A DNA stretch of 64,000 nucleotides from Geomonas agri (GTDB lineage: Bacteria > Desulfobacterota > Desulfuromonadia > Geobacterales > Geobacteraceae): assembly GCF_020179605.1 (NCBI RefSeq), contig NZ_JAINZO010000001.1, positions 1,524,799-1,588,798 of the forward strand, read 5' to 3'. The position numbers and the translations under genes were made by a program. This document shows, in pieces, positions 36,149-45,343 of the stretch; within the stretch, counting starts at the first letter, position 1; each line of letters starts with the position of its first letter. The notes beneath the pieces are model-generated. The model had not been told where the DNA came from. It searched no databases and worked only from the letters and a program-made list of their open reading frames with translations.

Positions 36149-38260
36149 ATGCGCTTCTCCCTCAAAACCAAAATCCTCATCCTGGTAACTGCGATCCTGG
36201 TCGTCGTCATCTCCACAGTTGCCTACCATAACTACCGGCAGCAGAAGGAAATGTTGCACGAGATAGCCAACCGCAACACCTCGGTGCTGATCGAGACTAT
36301 CAAGAGTTCCGTCGCCAACGCGATGCTGTCGGGCCGCTCCGACGAGGTCGCCAGCATCTTCGCCAGAATCAAATCCCGGGAGTTCGTTAAGTCCATAAGA
36401 ATCGTTGACGCGGAAGGAAAAATCCTCAACTCCGCCGATCGCAGCGAGATCGGCAGCCGGATCCCGGAACAGGGGCACAGCACGCTCCCTAGCCGCAACT
36501 TCTCCCTGCTCCCCGAAGAGGGAGTTTTCCTTTCCTACGCACGCATCTTCAACGCGCCGCAATGCTATAAGTGTCATCCCGCCAGCAAGGAGACACTTGG
36601 GCTACTCGAGATCAAGCTCTCCCTTGGGTACATGAACAGCTTCATCTACCGCGAGCGCGAGATCGCCATCGTTTCCGCCATCATCCTGGTCCTGCTCACC
36701 GTGATCACCATCTCCACCCTTCTGATCATCTACGTGGAGCGTCCCATCCGCAAGCTGATGCGCTGCATGGAGAAGGTCGAACAAGGTGAGTTCAACCAGG
36801 AAATCAGTCTCACCTCCAGCCTCGAGATGCGCTCATTGGGCAACAGCTTCAACCGCATGGTGGGCACCATCGGCAACTTGATGGAATCAACCGTCAAACA
36901 CGAAAGGGAACTGGCCCGGGCCCAGGAAAAACTGGCGCACCACCGCGAGACCCACCAGATGAACGGCCGCCTTGAGGAACAGATCCGCGAGATCGAGAAC
37001 TTGAACGTGACCTTGGAGGAGCGCATCGAGGAGATCGAGGAGGCGAACTACAAGATCGCCGACCTGGCCGGGGAACTGGAAGACAAGAACACCAACCTGG
37101 AGAAGGCAGTTGCGAAGCTCTCCACCCTGTACCGCCTGGGACTGGCCATCAACTCCACCATCGAGGTGGAGGACCTGTACCGGCTGGTGGTGAAGACCAC
37201 CATGGACACCCTGCAGGCCCAGGTCGGCTACGTGGTGCTCTACGACGCCGAACATGGCGAGTTGCGCATCACCAACCTGGTCGGCTACCGCGACCCGAAC
37301 CCGCAGTACCTGCGCGTCCCCATGAAGCCCTCCAGCGTCTCCAGTTGGGTGATCCAGAACAGCAAGCCGCTTCTTATCACCGACATCGCCCAGACGCCCG
37401 AGTTCGACCGGATCAGCCCCTTGGGTTTCGAGAGAAAGACCCTTATCTGCGCCCCGCTCATGGTCAAGGACGAGATCATCGGCACCCTGACCGTGGTCAA
37501 CAAGCTGAACAACACGGTCTACAACCACGAGGAACTGGAGCTTCTCTCCACCATCGCGGCGCAGGCCTCCATCGCCATCAAGAACGCCATGCTCTACGAC
37601 GAGCAGCAAAAGACCTACCTGAACACCATTCAGGCCCTGGTCTCCGCCATCGAGGCATCCGACAGTTATACCCGTGGCCATTCCGAGCGCGTCACCCGCT
37701 TCTCGCTCGCCCTGGCCAGAAAGCTCGAGCTCCCCGCCAATCGCCTCAAGGTGATCGAGCGCGCCGCCATCCTGCACGACATCGGCAAGATCGGCATCGA
37801 CCTCTCCCTGCTGCACAAGGAGGAAACCCTCACCAAGGACGACGTGGCCGAGTTGCAGCAACACCCCAGCATCGGCATGACGATCCTGGAGCCGATCGAG
37901 TTCCTGCACGACGTGCGGTTGTGCATCGGGCAGCACCACGAACGCTACGACGGCAAGGGGTACCCCAACCGCCTGACCGGCCAGGAGCTCCTGCTCGAGT
38001 CCCGTATTCTTGCCATCGCCGACAGCTTCGATGCCATGACCTCGGACCGCCCCTACCGCAAGGCGCTCAAGCTCGAGGTAGCAATCCAGGAGTTGGCCGA
38101 GAATGCCGGCACCCAGTTCGACCCTGAATTGGTCCCCATCTTCATCAAGCTCCTGAAGACGCCGAACTTCCTGCCCCAGCGCGAGGAATTCCCGGGGCTA
38201 CACGTGGTGCCTCTTGCTGCCAAGGGGGGTAGCAAGTCTCACTCCTGCATTGCCCAGTAA
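36149..38260 (+). CDS. Heme-c sensor HD-GYP phosphodiesterase (periplasmic domain-HAMP-GAF-HD-GYP)
   Basis: ATG 36149 (GGAG upstream) gives 703 residues; the open frame starts 9 codons earlier without a site. Membrane helices at about 8-25 and 178-203 enclose a periplasmic domain with a c-type heme motif, CYKCH, in [12 protein letters not shown]. Then follow HAMP ([19 protein letters not shown]), a long coiled coil (260-340), a GAF domain ([20 protein letters not shown]...), and a complete HD-GYP domain ([50 protein letters not shown]) expected to hydrolyse c-di-GMP to GMP. Periplasmic heme-PAS sensors are established in Geobacter chemoreceptors. It stands alone with a terminator after it. 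Confidence 0.92.
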   Translation: MRFSLKTKILILVTAILVVVISTVAYHNYRQQKEMLHEIANRNTSVLIETIKSSVANAMLSGRSDEVASIFARIKSREFVKSIRIVDAEGKILNSADRSEIGSRIPEQGHSTLPSRNFSLLPEEGVFLSYARIFNAPQCYKCHPASKETLGLLEIKLSLGYMNSFIYREREIAIVSAIILVLLTVITISTLLIIYVERPIRKLMRCMEKVEQGEFNQEISLTSSLEMRSLGNSFNRMVGTIGNLMESTVKHERELARAQEKLAHHRETHQMNGRLEEQIREIENLNVTLEERIEEIEEANYKIADLAGELEDKNTNLEKAVAKLSTLYRLGLAINSTIEVEDLYRLVVKTTMDTLQAQVGYVVLYDAEHGELRITNLVGYRDPNPQYLRVPMKPSSVSSWVIQNSKPLLITDIAQTPEFDRISPLGFERKTLICAPLMVKDEIIGTLTVVNKLNNTVYNHEELELLSTIAAQASIAIKNAMLYDEQQKTYLNTIQALVSAIEASDSYTRGHSERVTRFSLALARKLELPANRLKVIERAAILHDIGKIGIDLSLLHKEETLTKDDVAELQQHPSIGMTILEPIEFLHDVRLCIGQHHERYDGKGYPNRLTGQELLLESRILAIADSFDAMTSDRPYRKALKLEVAIQELAENAGTQFDPELVPIFIKLLKTPNFLPQREEFPGLHVVPLAAKGGSKSHSCIAQ

Positions 38261-38291
38261 TTCAAATAATGGTATAAGATAAAACTCTGTA

Positions 38292-38325
38292 GCGCGGCCG
38301 GCAGAGCCGGTCCGCGCCATTTTTG
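38292..38325 (+). terminator. Terminator of the HD-GYP gene
   Basis: GCGCGGCCGGC-AGA-GCCGGTCCGCGC stem (one mismatch) followed by CATTTTTG, 32 bases after the stop. Confidence 0.75.
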
Positions 38326-38353
38326 TGCCCCTTTGCGGGCAACAGGAGCCCTT

Positions 38354-39312
<959 letters not shown>

Positions 39313-39316
<4 letters not shown>

Positions 39317-40299
39317 CACCGCTTCTGACCGCAGAAAACCTGGTGAAGCAGTACCCCGTGCGCGGCGGCATGTTCGCCGAGAAGCGCATTCTCACCGCCG
39401 TTGCCGGCATCGACCTCGAGCTCTACCCCGGCGAGACGCTGGGGCTCGCGGGCGAATCGGGTTGCGGCAAATCAACCGTGGCCAGGCTTCTGACCGGCCT
39501 CACACCGCCCACCGCGGGAAGCATCAAGTACCAGGGGCGTGAACTGGCAGGCATGAGCAAGACGGAGCTGGCCCAGTACCGCAAAGAAGTGCAGATGGTG
39601 TTCCAAGACCCGTTCTCGTCGCTGAACCCGCGCATGCGGGTCGCCGAGATCCTGGGGGAGCCACTGGAGATTCACCGCATCGGCGACGCCGCGGGGCGGC
39701 GGGAAAAGGTGGCGGAACTGCTCGGACGGGTGGGACTCTCGCCGGAACACATGATGCGCTTTCCGCACGAGTTCTCCGGCGGCCAGCGCCAGCGCATTGG
39801 TATCGCCCGAGCCCTGGCCGTTTCGCCGCGCCTGATCATAGCTGATGAGCCGGTCTCCGCCTTGGACCTCTCCATCCAGGCGCAGATCATCAACCTACTG
39901 CAGGACGTGAAGAAGGACCTCGGGCTTTCCTTCCTCTTCATCACCCACGACCTCTCGGTGCTGCGGCACCTGAGTGACCGGGTGGCGATCATGTACCTCG
40001 GCCGCATCGTCGAGACCGGCAGCCGCGACCAGGTGCTGAACCGTCCCCTGCACCCGTACACGGAGGCCCTTCTCTCCGCGATACCGAGCATCGACCCCAA
40101 AAAGAGGGCCCGGCACGTGATCGCCAAGGGCGAACTCCCCTCTCCGGTCTCACCCCCCAGCGGCTGCCCCTTCCATCCGCGCTGCCCCTACGCGCAGCCT
40201 GTGTGCAGCGAGAAACGCCCGGAACTGCTGGACAAAGTGTCCGGGCAACGGGCTGCCTGCCACTTCAGTGAGGAAATCTTCCTGAAGGAAGCAAAGTAA
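39313..40299 (+). CDS. Oligopeptide/dipeptide ABC transporter ATPase (OppF/DppF type)
   Basis: This 328-residue partner of the preceding ATPase has Walker [10 protein letters not shown], signature EFSGGQRQRIGIARAL, Walker B IADEPVSALD, switch FITHDLSV and the C-terminal CPFHPRCPYAQPVC cluster. Translation is coupled by ATGA. It is followed 64 bases later by an ArsR-type regulator with its own promoter. Confidence 0.94.
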
Positions 40300-40304
40300 T
40301 TCAG

Positions 40305-40333
40305 TTGACAATCGCAATTGGCATATATAGATT
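40305..40333 (+). promoter_or_regulatory. Predicted sigma-70 promoter for the ArsR-type gene
   Basis: TTGACA (40305-40310), 17-base spacer, TAGATT (40328-40333). The spacer end and -10 (GCATATATAGATTATG) are AT-rich with partial dyad symmetry, so autoregulation is possible. Confidence 0.5.
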
Positions 40334-40362
40334 ATGTTTAGCTCAAACCGGAGGATACCAAG

Positions 40363-40647
40363 TTGGCATTTGACAAGACCAGAGATTACGGAAAAGAAGC
40401 GGAGATGCTGAAGGTGCTCGGGCACCCGATCCGCCTGAAGATAGTGGCAGGGCTGTGCACCCAGGAGTGCAACGTGAAGCACATCTGGGAGTGCCTTGGG
40501 CTCCCCCAGGCGACTGTTTCGCAGCACCTGGCGCTTTTGAAGAACAAGGGGATTATCGAGGGGACCCGCGACGGGGTCGAGGTGCACTACGCTGTGGTGA
40601 GCCCGTTCGTGCGCAGGCTGATTGAGATCCTGAACGCTGACGCGTAA
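40363..40647 (+). CDS. ArsR-family winged-helix regulator
   Basis: The protein has 94 residues from a TTG start with GGAGG 9 bases upstream. The winged helix is clear: LKVLGHPIRLKIVAGL, HIWECLGLPQATVSQHLALLKNKGII (recognition helix), RDGVEVHYAVVSP (wing). Cys residues in CTQECNVKHIWEC could bind a metal(loid) or sense redox state, but they do not match the classic ELCVCDL ArsR site. It probably represses its own or nearby genes (inference). Confidence 0.88.
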   Translation: MAFDKTRDYGKEAEMLKVLGHPIRLKIVAGLCTQECNVKHIWECLGLPQATVSQHLALLKNKGIIEGTRDGVEVHYAVVSPFVRRLIEILNADA

Positions 40648-40691
40648 CTGAAGTAAGGCTGGCTGAAGGACCGCACCCGCCCGGGGCGGTC

Positions 40692-42032
40692 CTAGGTTCC
40701 GCTAACGTCGAGTTCGGCGATCCTTAACGAAGGGGATCCCGCCGAGCCGAAAAAACGCAGGTCGCTACCGACCTGGTCTACCCTTCCAAACACATCCAGT
40801 AGGTTTCCCGCCAGGGCGAGTCCCTTGACCGGGTACCTGACCTCTCCATCTTCCACGTAAAAGCCCGCAGCACCAACTGAGAAGTCTCCGGAGATCGGGT
40901 TTGCGGTGTGCATCCCCATTACCTCCGTTATCAACACCCCTTTACGTACCCCCGCCAGCAACGTCGTGAGCTCGGCACTCCCTGGCTCGATATGGAGGTT
41001 GTGGGCGCCGACCCTGGGCGGGGTCTTGATGCCGCTGCGCACTGCGTTGCCGGTCGAGCGCGCGCCCAGGCGCCTGCCCCAGTAGCTGTCGTAGAGAAAG
41101 CCCTGCAGCACGCCTGACTGCACCAGCAGGGTGTCCTGCTGCGGTACTCCCTCCCCGTCGCAGGGAGCACTCCCCATGCCGCCGGCAAGAAGGCCGTTGT
41201 CGCGCACGGAGACAAGCTCGGAGAAGAGCCGCTCCCCTACCCTGCCGGCCAACAGCGACTTACCCTTGTGCACGTTTTCGGCGAGGAAGGAGCCCGAGAG
41301 CACGTCGAGCAGGTCGGCGGCGACACGGTTATCGAGGACCGCCTGGCAGCGCATGGTGGCAAGGGTGCGCGCGCCCAACAGTCCGGTGGCCTTCCGCCCT
41401 GCGCCGGCCGCCACGGCAGCGAGATCGATCCCGGCGAACGAGGGAGAAAAACTGTAATCCCAGCCGGTCTGGGCATCGCCGTCGGCCTCCGCCACGGCAG
41501 AGACGCTGCAGGAGTTGTAGGTGCCGCTGTAGTAGGCATCGAGCCCCAGGGAATTGCGCACCAGGGAGTGGTAGGTGGATTCGCCATAGCTGCATTTGCG
41601 CACCCGCTTCACCCGGGGATCGACGTCGAGCACCAGGCGCTCCAGTTCCAGGGCGCGGGCGACCTTGAGAGACTCATCGACGGCGGCAAGAGAGGGATCG
41701 AAGAGCCAGGGGGTGTCGGGATAGGATGCGGCGGGTTCGGCAAAGGCGAAATAGTCGTCAGGCGTTTGCACCCGGGCCGCGACCAGCGCCCCCTCCACCA
41801 TCCCTTCCAGGGAGGCGTCGTCAAGGGCGGTCGAATAAGAGAAGCCCATGCCCTGGCCTACCAGGAGGCGCAGGGAGACGCCCAGCGGCTCCGCCACGCG
41901 GAACGCGTCCACCTTGCCCTGCTTCACCTCGATGGCGAGGTCACGCGAGCCGGAAACGGCGATCTCGTAGCCGTCGATCTGCCGCCCCTTGAGCAGCCGC
42001 TCCACCGCATCGGCGTGTCGTGTCAGTTCCAT
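40692..42032 (-). CDS. pmbA: TldE/PmbA family metalloprotease subunit
   Basis: ATG 42032 gives 446 residues; the open frame extends 12 codons upstream without support. It shows the PmbA/TldD N-terminal domain (SRDLAIEVKQGKVDAFRVAEPLGVSLRLLVGQGMGFSYS) and C-terminal DGEGVPQQDTLLVQSGVLQGFLYDSYWGRRLG and NLHIEPGSAEL...GVLITEVMGMHTANPISGDFS. TldE supports the TldD protease, which cleaves unfolded peptides such as microcin or RiPP leaders; a TldD partner is not in the window. Confidence 0.93.
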   Translation of the reverse strand: MELTRHADAVERLLKGRQIDGYEIAVSGSRDLAIEVKQGKVDAFRVAEPLGVSLRLLVGQGMGFSYSTALDDASLEGMVEGALVAARVQTPDDYFAFAEPAASYPDTPWLFDPSLAAVDESLKVARALELERLVLDVDPRVKRVRKCSYGESTYHSLVRNSLGLDAYYSGTYNSCSVSAVAEADGDAQTGWDYSFSPSFAGIDLAAVAAGAGRKATGLLGARTLATMRCQAVLDNRVAADLLDVLSGSFLAENVHKGKSLLAGRVGERLFSELVSVRDNGLLAGGMGSAPCDGEGVPQQDTLLVQSGVLQGFLYDSYWGRRLGARSTGNAVRSGIKTPPRVGAHNLHIEPGSAELTTLLAGVRKGVLITEVMGMHTANPISGDFSVGAAGFYVEDGEVRYPVKGLALAGNLLDVFGRVDQVGSDLRFFGSAGSPSLRIAELDVSGT

Positions 42033-42091
42033 TTTTGGCCTCGGGGGATCTTGGAATGGTCCGATCAACTCTTACCACTACTGCGGACTCT

Positions 42092-42202
42092 CCCTCTCCC
42101 TTTGGGAGAGGGCCGGAGTGAGGGGGTTACAACAGGCGGGGGGCTGGATTTCGGGCGTCGCCCTCACCCGCCCTGCGGGCACCCTCTCCCGAAGGGAGAG
42201 GG
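42092..42202. repeat. Pair of inverted CCCTCTCCC/GTGAGGG palindromes (BIME-like)
   Basis: Unit A1 (42092-42125) reads CCCTCTCCC-TTT-GGGAGAGGG then GTGAGGG; unit A2 (42161-42202) is the same design in the opposite orientation, CCCTCACCCGCC...CCCTCTCCCGAAGGGAGAGGG. They face each other across a 35-base spacer between the acetyltransferase and pmbA genes. A further single unit lies at 50250-50289. Confidence 0.75.
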
Positions 42203-42230
42203 CCGATACCGGTCGCCCAGCCGTTGCCAG

Positions 42231-42680
42231 TTACAGATCAAGAATCATCGCGATCTCGTCGCAATCCGGGAACTTGACGCACTTGATGCAGTCGCCCCAC
42301 ACCTTGTGCGGCAGCTCGGATTTGTCGGCAATCTTGAAGCCGAACTTGGCGAAGAAGTCTGGCTTGTAGGTGAGGCAGAAGAGCTTCTTGAGGCCGAGGC
42401 TGCGCGCCTCCTCGATGCAGGCCCCTACCACAAGACTACCGATGCCGCGCCTGCCGGCGCTCTCGGCGACGGCAACGGAACGGACCTCGGCCAGGTCCTC
42501 CCAAACGATGTGCAGTGCGGAGGTGCCGAGCAACTGGCCGTCCTCCTCGAAAACATAGAAATCGCGCAACGCCTCGTACAGCTCGGAAAGCGAGCGGGAG
42601 AGCATTTCCCCGCGACTCGCGAAGTTGGTCAAAAGTTTCTGAATATCTTTTACGTCACTAATCCTGGCTTTCCTGATCAT
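42231..42680 (-). CDS. argA: GNAT acetyltransferase, ArgA-like N-acetylglutamate synthase (single domain)
   Basis: This 149-residue GNAT fold has the acetyl-CoA loop SVAVAESAGRRGIGSLVV and the NAGS-like end LTYKPDFFAKFGFKIADKSELPHKVWGDCIKCVKFPDCDEIAM. It lacks the amino-acid-kinase domain of classical ArgA and matches the short ArgA-type enzymes that make N-acetylglutamate for arginine synthesis. Its ATG overlaps the recN stop (ATGA). Confidence 0.82.
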   Translation of the reverse strand: MIRKARISDVKDIQKLLTNFASRGEMLSRSLSELYEALRDFYVFEEDGQLLGTSALHIVWEDLAEVRSVAVAESAGRRGIGSLVVGACIEEARSLGLKKLFCLTYKPDFFAKFGFKIADKSELPHKVWGDCIKCVKFPDCDEIAMILDL

Positions 42681-44338
42681 CTCACTGCCTCCTGAATCAA
42701 CTCCCTGGCGTGTTCCAGGGTCTTTTCCGTGACACGCGCTCCGGAAAGCATGCGCGCCACCTCGGCCACCCGCTCCTCCCCTTCCAGGAGTTCCACGCCG
42801 GTGGCGGTGCGCCCGGCGGCGACCTTTTTCTCGACCTTCAAGTGTTGGTCGGCAAAGGCGGCCACTTGGGGCAAGTGGGTTATGGCCAGTACCTGCTGCT
42901 CGCGGGCCACCCGTTTCAGCTTCTCCCCAACCAGCGCGCTGGTCGCCCCCCCGATGCCGGTATCCACCTCGTCGAAGATGAGGGTGGGCACCTCGGAGTC
43001 GGGATGCAGCTGTTTCAGCGCGAGCATGAGCCGGGAAAGCTCACCGCCGGAGGCGATCTTGGCCAGCGGCTTTGGGGGCTCACCGGGGTTCGGGGAGAAC
43101 AGGAACTCGGCGCGCTCGAAGCCATAACTCCTCGCCTCCGCGCTCCTCTCGAAGGAGGTCTCGAAGACGGCGTGCTTCATGGCCAACTCGGCCAACTCGT
43201 GCTCCATCCCCTCCTTGAGCCTTTTGGCGCCGTCCTCACGCGCTTTGCTGAGCTTGGCACCAAGCTTGGCTAATTCCTGCTCTAACCGCGAGATCCGTTG
43301 CTGCAACTCGCTGCGGGTTCCCTCGATGTTGGAGAGAACCGACAGTTCCTGGTCCACCTGGCGCTGGTATTCAAGAATCTCCTCGATGCTGGCGCCGTAC
43401 TTTTTCTTTAGGCGGCCGATGGCGTCCAGCCGGTCCTCGATCTCCTCCAGCCGGGCCGGGTCCGACTCGACACGGGCTGCATAGTCGCGCAGGGTGAGAG
43501 AGGCATCTTCCAACTGGGCGTAGGCCGCCTCCAGCGCTTCCGTGACCGGGACGAGCGCCGGATCGATGCGACCGGCGTCGGCGACCCCGGCGATGATACT
43601 GGAAAGGCTCCCCAGGAGGGTTGCTTCCCCGCCGTAGAGGGCGTCAAAGGCGCCCTGCGAGGCACCCATCAGTTTCTCGGAGTGCGCCAGCCGGACACGT
43701 TCCTCGGCCAGTTCCTCTTCTTCGCCCGGGCTTAGCTTCGTCTCGGCGATCTCGTTACTCTGGAAGGAGAGCAGGTCCAGCCGGCGCGCCGCCTCGCGCT
43801 CCCCCGCCTCGAGCGCCTGCAACTCGTGTTTTGCCGCCTGGTACTCCTCGTAGCGCGCGGCGAAGTCTGCGCGCAGGGAGAGCACCCCGGCGTAGCCGTC
43901 CAACAGGAGCAGGTGCTGCTCAGTCTTCAAGAGACTCTGCGCGTCGTGCTGGCCGTAGATGTTGATCAGGTTGCGGCAGATTTCGGAAAGGAGCGAAGTG
44001 GTGGCGAGCCCGCCGCCGATGAAGACGCGGCTCTTGCCGCCGGGAGCTACCACTCGCCGCACCAGCAGCTCGCCGTCGCACTCGATTCCAGCCTCAGCTA
44101 GCGCCTGTAACAGCGCCTCCCGCCCGGAGAGGTCGAAGAGCGCCTCGACTGAGGCTTCCTTGGCGCCGGAGCGGATCAGGTCGGCGCTGCCGCGCCCACC
44201 GAGGATCAGGTTCACCGCGTCGATGATGATGGACTTACCCGCACCGGTCTCGCCGGTGAGGATATTGAGCCCGGGGCTGAACTCAACGTGCAACTTATCG
44301 ATTATGGCGAGGTTGGTTATCTGGAGCTCTCTGAGCAC
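42677..44338 (-). CDS. recN: DNA repair protein RecN
   Basis: This 553-residue SMC-like ATPase acts in double-strand-break repair. It shows GETGAGKSIIIDA (Walker A) and LVRRVVAPGGKSRVFIGG near the N-terminus, a central coiled coil (about 155-370), ASGGELSRLMLALK (signature), PTLIFDEVDTGIGG (Walker B) and ITHLPQVAAFADQHL. It follows nadK directly (the nadK stop precedes the recN start by one base), the common nadK-recN pairing. Confidence 0.97.
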   Translation of the reverse strand: MLRELQITNLAIIDKLHVEFSPGLNILTGETGAGKSIIIDAVNLILGGRGSADLIRSGAKEASVEALFDLSGREALLQALAEAGIECDGELLVRRVVAPGGKSRVFIGGGLATTSLLSEICRNLINIYGQHDAQSLLKTEQHLLLLDGYAGVLSLRADFAARYEEYQAAKHELQALEAGEREAARRLDLLSFQSNEIAETKLSPGEEEELAEERVRLAHSEKLMGASQGAFDALYGGEATLLGSLSSIIAGVADAGRIDPALVPVTEALEAAYAQLEDASLTLRDYAARVESDPARLEEIEDRLDAIGRLKKKYGASIEEILEYQRQVDQELSVLSNIEGTRSELQQRISRLEQELAKLGAKLSKAREDGAKRLKEGMEHELAELAMKHAVFETSFERSAEARSYGFERAEFLFSPNPGEPPKPLAKIASGGELSRLMLALKQLHPDSEVPTLIFDEVDTGIGGATSALVGEKLKRVAREQQVLAITHLPQVAAFADQHLKVEKKVAAGRTATGVELLEGEERVAEVARMLSGARVTEKTLEHARELIQEAVR

Positions 44339-45208
44339 TTAACGTTCACCCCATTTAAGCTTGGTGCGGAGCACCTCGAAGTAGTCCTTGCTGCGGGACT
44401 GGATCAGGCGCGTCACGTGGGGGGCTTTCCTGATCTGCACCACGTCGCCGGAGAGGAGCTTCATGCCGACCTGGCCGTCCAGGGTGAGGAAGACGGACTC
44501 GTCCGGGGCGTAGTTCAGCTTGATGGCGATCTGGGCGCCTGCGTCAACCACCAGCGGCCGGTTGGTCAGCGTGTGCGGGCAGATGGGGGTGATCGAGATA
44601 CACTCTAGTTCCGGGTGCAGGATCGGTCCGTTGGCGGAAAGCGAGTAGCCGGTCGAGCCGGTCGGGGTCGATATGATCAGGCCGTCGGCCTTGAAGGTGG
44701 TCAGGTAGCGCCCGGTCACCGACGTTTCCATGTCGATGATCCTGGCCAGGGCCCCCTTGTTGATGACCACGTCGTTGAGCACGCGGTGCAGCTCGACCAT
44801 TTCGCCGGCACGCTCGACGCTCGCCAGGAGCATCATGCGCTCGGTCACCTCGAAGTCGCCGGCCAGGCAGCGTTCCATGGACGGGTAGAGCTCGTCCAGG
44901 GTGATCTCGGTGAGAAAACCGAGGCTCCCCAGGTTGACCGCAAGGATCGGGACGTCGCACTCGCCGATGAGGCGCGCAGCCGCGATCAGCGTACCGTCGC
45001 CGCCAAGCACCACCACGAGGTCGGCGTCGCGGGCAACCTCCGAGCTCTCCGAGCTTTCGGCGAGCGTGGTGCGGCGCAGTCTCCGGGAGAGATGCTCCTC
45101 GACGTGAGCGGTCACCCCGCGGACGGCCAGCCACTCGATCAGCTCTTCGGCAACCCCCAGGCAACGAGGATCGTGCACTTTCGCGAAAATGGCGATTTTT
45201 TTCATCAC
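44339..45208 (-). CDS. nadK: NAD kinase
   Basis: This 289-residue enzyme phosphorylates NAD to NADP. It has the VVVLGGDGTLIAAAR motif, VNLGSLGFLTEI, DVVINKGALARI and DGLIISTPTGSTGYSLSANGP. Two ATGs open the gene (45208 and 45205). It is first of nadK-recN-argA-pmbA on the minus strand. Confidence 0.97.
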   Translation of the reverse strand: MMKKIAIFAKVHDPRCLGVAEELIEWLAVRGVTAHVEEHLSRRLRRTTLAESSESSEVARDADLVVVLGGDGTLIAAARLIGECDVPILAVNLGSLGFLTEITLDELYPSMERCLAGDFEVTERMMLLASVERAGEMVELHRVLNDVVINKGALARIIDMETSVTGRYLTTFKADGLIISTPTGSTGYSLSANGPILHPELECISITPICPHTLTNRPLVVDAGAQIAIKLNYAPDESVFLTLDGQVGMKLLSGDVVQIRKAPHVTRLIQSRSKDYFEVLRTKLKWGER

Positions 45209-45343
45209 GAGCCCTTTACTTGTACTGTAATCTAGGATTTACTAGCACAGTTGGTGTATCATGTCCAACGGAAAACTGGCGCACCCCAAGCAGTCCCGCA
45301 GAGACCTTTCCCACAATAACTACGTGCAGATGCAGGGTGACTC

